From positions 5,729,501-5,793,500 of the forward strand of contig JAYKYS010000001.1 of NCBI GenBank assembly GCA_036924285.1: a stretch of DNA of 64,000 nt, written 5' to 3'. The stretch is from Asterella californica (Eukaryota; Streptophyta; Marchantiopsida; Marchantiales; Aytoniaceae). A program made the position numbers and the translations under genes. The notes under the pieces are model-generated. The model was not told where the DNA came from. It saw nothing but the letters and a program-made list of their open reading frames with translations, and did no database searches. Positions 61,700-64,000 of the stretch are shown here, piece after piece. How positions within the stretch are numbered: the stretch's first letter is position 1; each line of letters opens with the position of its first letter.

Positions 61700-62035
61700 A
61701 TGGGTAGCATGTCCCGATAGTGCAAGTTTATAGCGTTTAGAGTGTTTGGAACTGCATAGTTAGCACATGAAAACTGCCCTATCAGTGCGATATGGTCTTC
61801 ATCACATAAACTTCAACGCAATTTGGTCCTTTGTCGCATATATCATCAATATGACAAGGGTCTTAATCGAATTGGTCCCAGCGCGCATTGGTCTCGGCGT
61901 GCATTGGGTCCTCTCCGCATTAAAAAAATAAGTGCGGTCTTGTCAGTGTGATATGAGTCCTCGTCGTACTGACATCAATGCAAAGAAGGTCTTAATCGCA
62001 CTGACGTTTAGACCTCTATCGCATTCCACATAACA
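61700..62035. repeat. Dispersed GTGCGA/TCGCAT word cluster, right
   Basis: Irregular repeats of CAGTGCGATATGGTCTTCAT, TTAATCGCACTGACGTT and GTGCGGTCTTGTCAGTGTGA type are spaced about 25-30 bp apart. They resemble the cluster at 60010-60270 in core word but not in full sequence. Confidence 0.5.
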
Positions 62036-62268
62036 AGATTTGTTTTCCACGACAAGTCTCCACCTTGTATCCTCTTTCTTTTGCACCTTGGAGCTCCAAC
62101 TCATTTTGGCTCATTTTCACCAACACTCTATTCAGATTCAAAATTCAAGTTTTTTGCCTAACAAAATTAGGATTCACAAGTCATGGATAAACGACCTTCG
62201 AAGAACGGACGCGCATAACTTCAGCATTCATTGATTGCAATTCATCCTCGAGTTGTACAATGGTACTC

Positions 62269-62825
62269 TCTTGTTTCAACACTCTCTTTTTGATCTCTTC
62301 TTTTGTCTGTCGAGCGCCAACAACACACTACATGAGCATTGATAGCATAGTTGCACTTCCGGTCGTAATAAGTTTCTTCAGCAAAACGAGATCTTTGCAA
62401 TAAAGATAGCAACGTCTTATCTATCAACCCTATACAACCAGAGTATCTTTTGGAAGCAAAAGCATTTGAAATGAATTTCTTTTCTTTCACGATTTGATCA
62501 TATTATCATTCTTTCAAGTACAGATTCTAAAACTTTCATCACTCTCTTAGTATAAAGAACCATAGTTCCATGCGTGATGTCCCATAAAAGCAATGACCGT
62601 CCAAGAGCGGCACCATTTTCGTTATGTCTGAAACGGTCCAATGCAACAGCGAGTTGTAAGCATACTAGCACATGCTTCACCTTGGGCTTGATTGTGAAAT
62701 ATCGGATGTGTTTCCACTAAACTCACGAGTCTGACAAATGAACAAAGATCCATCCTAGTAAGTTGTCGAAAAGCCTCATCAGGCAGATTCTCAAAGTAAA
62801 TTTTCAAGAAATCTTTATTCTTCAA
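62269..62825 (-). pseudogene. PIF/Harbinger-type transposase fragment
   Basis: Three minus-strand frames join: 62825-62690 (DEAFRQLTRMDLCSFVRLVS, ETHPIFHNQAQGEA), 62680-62498 (VCLQLAVALDRFRHNENGAA, HGTMVLYTKRVMKVLESV) and 62490-62269 (KKFISNAFASKRYSGCIGLI, DKTLLSLLQRSRFAEETYY, DRKCNYAINAHVVC). These follow the HARBI1-like order: helical N-terminal segment, QLAVAL-RFGH block, then the DDE nuclease start with GCIG-ID and Y-RK-YAIN-VC. The first catalytic Asp is inside GLIDKT. The rest of the DDE domain is absent and the frame is broken twice, so it is a fragment. Confidence 0.7.
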
Positions 62826-63947
62826 TCATGTAAAATGGTCATAACGTTCCAAATCGAGGTTACGAGGTATGATCAACTGCTTAGAAAGTTGAAGCTCTCA
62901 AATGGATCTCGATATCCTCAAGCGCACTATTATAATTTCAGAAAATCTTTACTCTTTGTCACTCCAACCTGGTGGCAGTCCTCTTACTCTGAATGCTATG
63001 CCTTGTGCGGGACTGCTTATGGTACTCTTCTATTTTCAGATTTATCACGTAATCGTAATTACATATCCACCGCGCCAAATCATCAATTACATTTAATCCA
63101 CGCGCCAAACGTCTACGACGTGTGGAAGAAAAGCTGTGACCAAGTTCTACGCGTACCTCCAGAGCGCCCATGACCTGCATAGTCATTGGCCGAAACTGCA
63201 GCTAGCGGAGAGGGGAATAAACTCTACCGTCACTAACTTTGACACCCCTAATAACCGTGTTTGTTATTACAGCTTGGTGACACTAGCAAGAGCCGCAGCC
63301 TTCCAGCAAGAAGCAGGAAGTAGACATGCAATCAGCACCATTTCCAATAGGATTCCCCTTAAACTAAGATTTTGAAAAGAGAGACTAGGCAGATTTGATA
63401 TCTGAGTTCGGGAGGTAAGATTCCATGATCCAGTTCTTACGATACATAGTTCCAGATACAAGTTCTTACGATCAAACATTGAAACAGAAAATATTTGAAA
63501 TACTTTAGACCTATTGAAGTCTAACGTTGTACACTACATTTATAGACGGACTTTTGAAATATTTACTTCATCACGCTATCCAGAATTCTGTAGACACTAT
63601 CATATCCACATTCAGACAAAAAATACCGATGCAACATGCACTTATGGTTGGGAAAGGAAGACGACAAGCGACAAATACAACAAGTGGATTTGCTTCTTGG
63701 TGATATGGAGTCAAAGATCATTTTAGAGATTTTTTTAGATTTTTTCCATCACCTTGTTTAGGTTCTAGAGATATGTATATAGATGTTAAATAAGAATAAA
63801 CATTTCATTTTAATTAAAATTGTTTTACAAACATTAAGTGTTAAGAGAACAACGAGTTGCATCTGAATCTAGAGAGAACCCATAAGCACAAAGTGACAGC
63901 GTGCACTTCTAAAAGGATAATATGGAGGCCATGCTCTCAAGAAAACA
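62826..63947. other. Gene-free right flank
   Basis: No recognisable gene is present. Two GCGCCAAA sites 30 bp apart (63071-63110) and a duplicated CAGTTCTTACGAT/AAGTTCTTACGAT word (63434, 63461) are the only structured items. Confidence 0.45.
63071..63110. promoter_or_regulatory. Pair of E2F-like sites
   Basis: CGCGCCAAAT (63071) and CGCGCCAAAC (63101) match the E2F/DP consensus TTTSGCGC on the opposite strand and are exactly 30 bp apart. No cell-cycle gene is visible next to them, so the call rests only on the motif. Confidence 0.3.
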
Positions 63948-63997
63948 TTAATTTATTACCTAATTCTTCCCAAGGGATGGGTTAGGTAATAAATTAA
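63948..63997. repeat. Hairpin repeat, copy 3
   Basis: TTAATTTATTACCTAA pairs perfectly with TTAGGTAATAAATTAA across an 18-base core containing TTCTTCCC and AAGGGATGGG. It is the best-preserved copy of the second hairpin seen at 8196-8239 and 13089-13139. Confidence 0.7.
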
Positions 63998-64000
63998 ACA

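Overview
The window looks like a gene-poor, transposon-packed stretch of a land-plant nuclear genome. Evidence: plant-type Ty1/copia and Ty3/gypsy elements nested in one another, a plastid-type alpha/beta hydrolase with a transit-peptide-like N-terminus, a HAD phosphatase resembling the plant thiamin-phosphate phosphatase domain, short TTTAGGG-type motifs and a sequence resembling chloroplast trnM-CAU. A bryophyte, possibly a liverwort, is my best guess from the style of the gypsy and SANT-like sequences. This is inference and was not tested by a search.

Layout. 1-5554: minus-strand Ty3/gypsy element with gag and protease but with RT, RNase H and integrase deleted, cut by the left window edge. 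It sits inside the PHD-finger-coding 3' end of a second gypsy family (5555-6390). 6540-7719: decayed SANT-like ORF. 8.2-13.4 kb: AT-rich DNA without genes, holding two copies of a hairpin repeat whose third copy closes the window. 13.4-16.2 kb: LTR fragment, inverted RT fragment, and integrase-PHD-LTR remnant. 16.3-19.4 kb: diverged direct duplication. 20.4-22.1 kb: intact-looking HAD phosphatase. 23.1-30.1 kb: Ty1/copia element with both LTRs, interrupted by a 1.9 kb solo LTR. 31.9-39 kb: copy of a coiled-coil ORF family, then a gypsy element (protease to integrase) interrupted in RNase H by a 2.0 kb LTR-like insertion. 40.5-44.5 kb: hAT-like transposase interrupted by another copy of the solo LTR. 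44.6-54.8 kb: GAAGAC-rich unit with three tandem 2241 bp copies of the coiled-coil ORF. 55.5-58 kb: tandem 334 bp duplication, a palindrome and the plastid hydrolase gene. 58.6-64 kb: minisatellites, a second SANT-like fragment, a repeat-bearing ORF and a PIF/Harbinger transposase fragment.

Only two loci look like ordinary host genes: the HAD phosphatase (minus, 20446-22101) and the alpha/beta hydrolase (plus, 56821-57978). The rest is mobile DNA in layers. Insertion order can be read from target-site duplications: solo LTRs entered copia gag and the hAT gene, a 2 kb LTR entered gypsy RNase H, and the pol-deleted gypsy entered a PHD-bearing gypsy. Repeated Trp-to-stop changes by G-to-A suggest decay driven by cytosine methylation. 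The most unusual structure is the three-unit array at 46-52.7 kb, whose middle unit looks like the product of unequal crossing-over.
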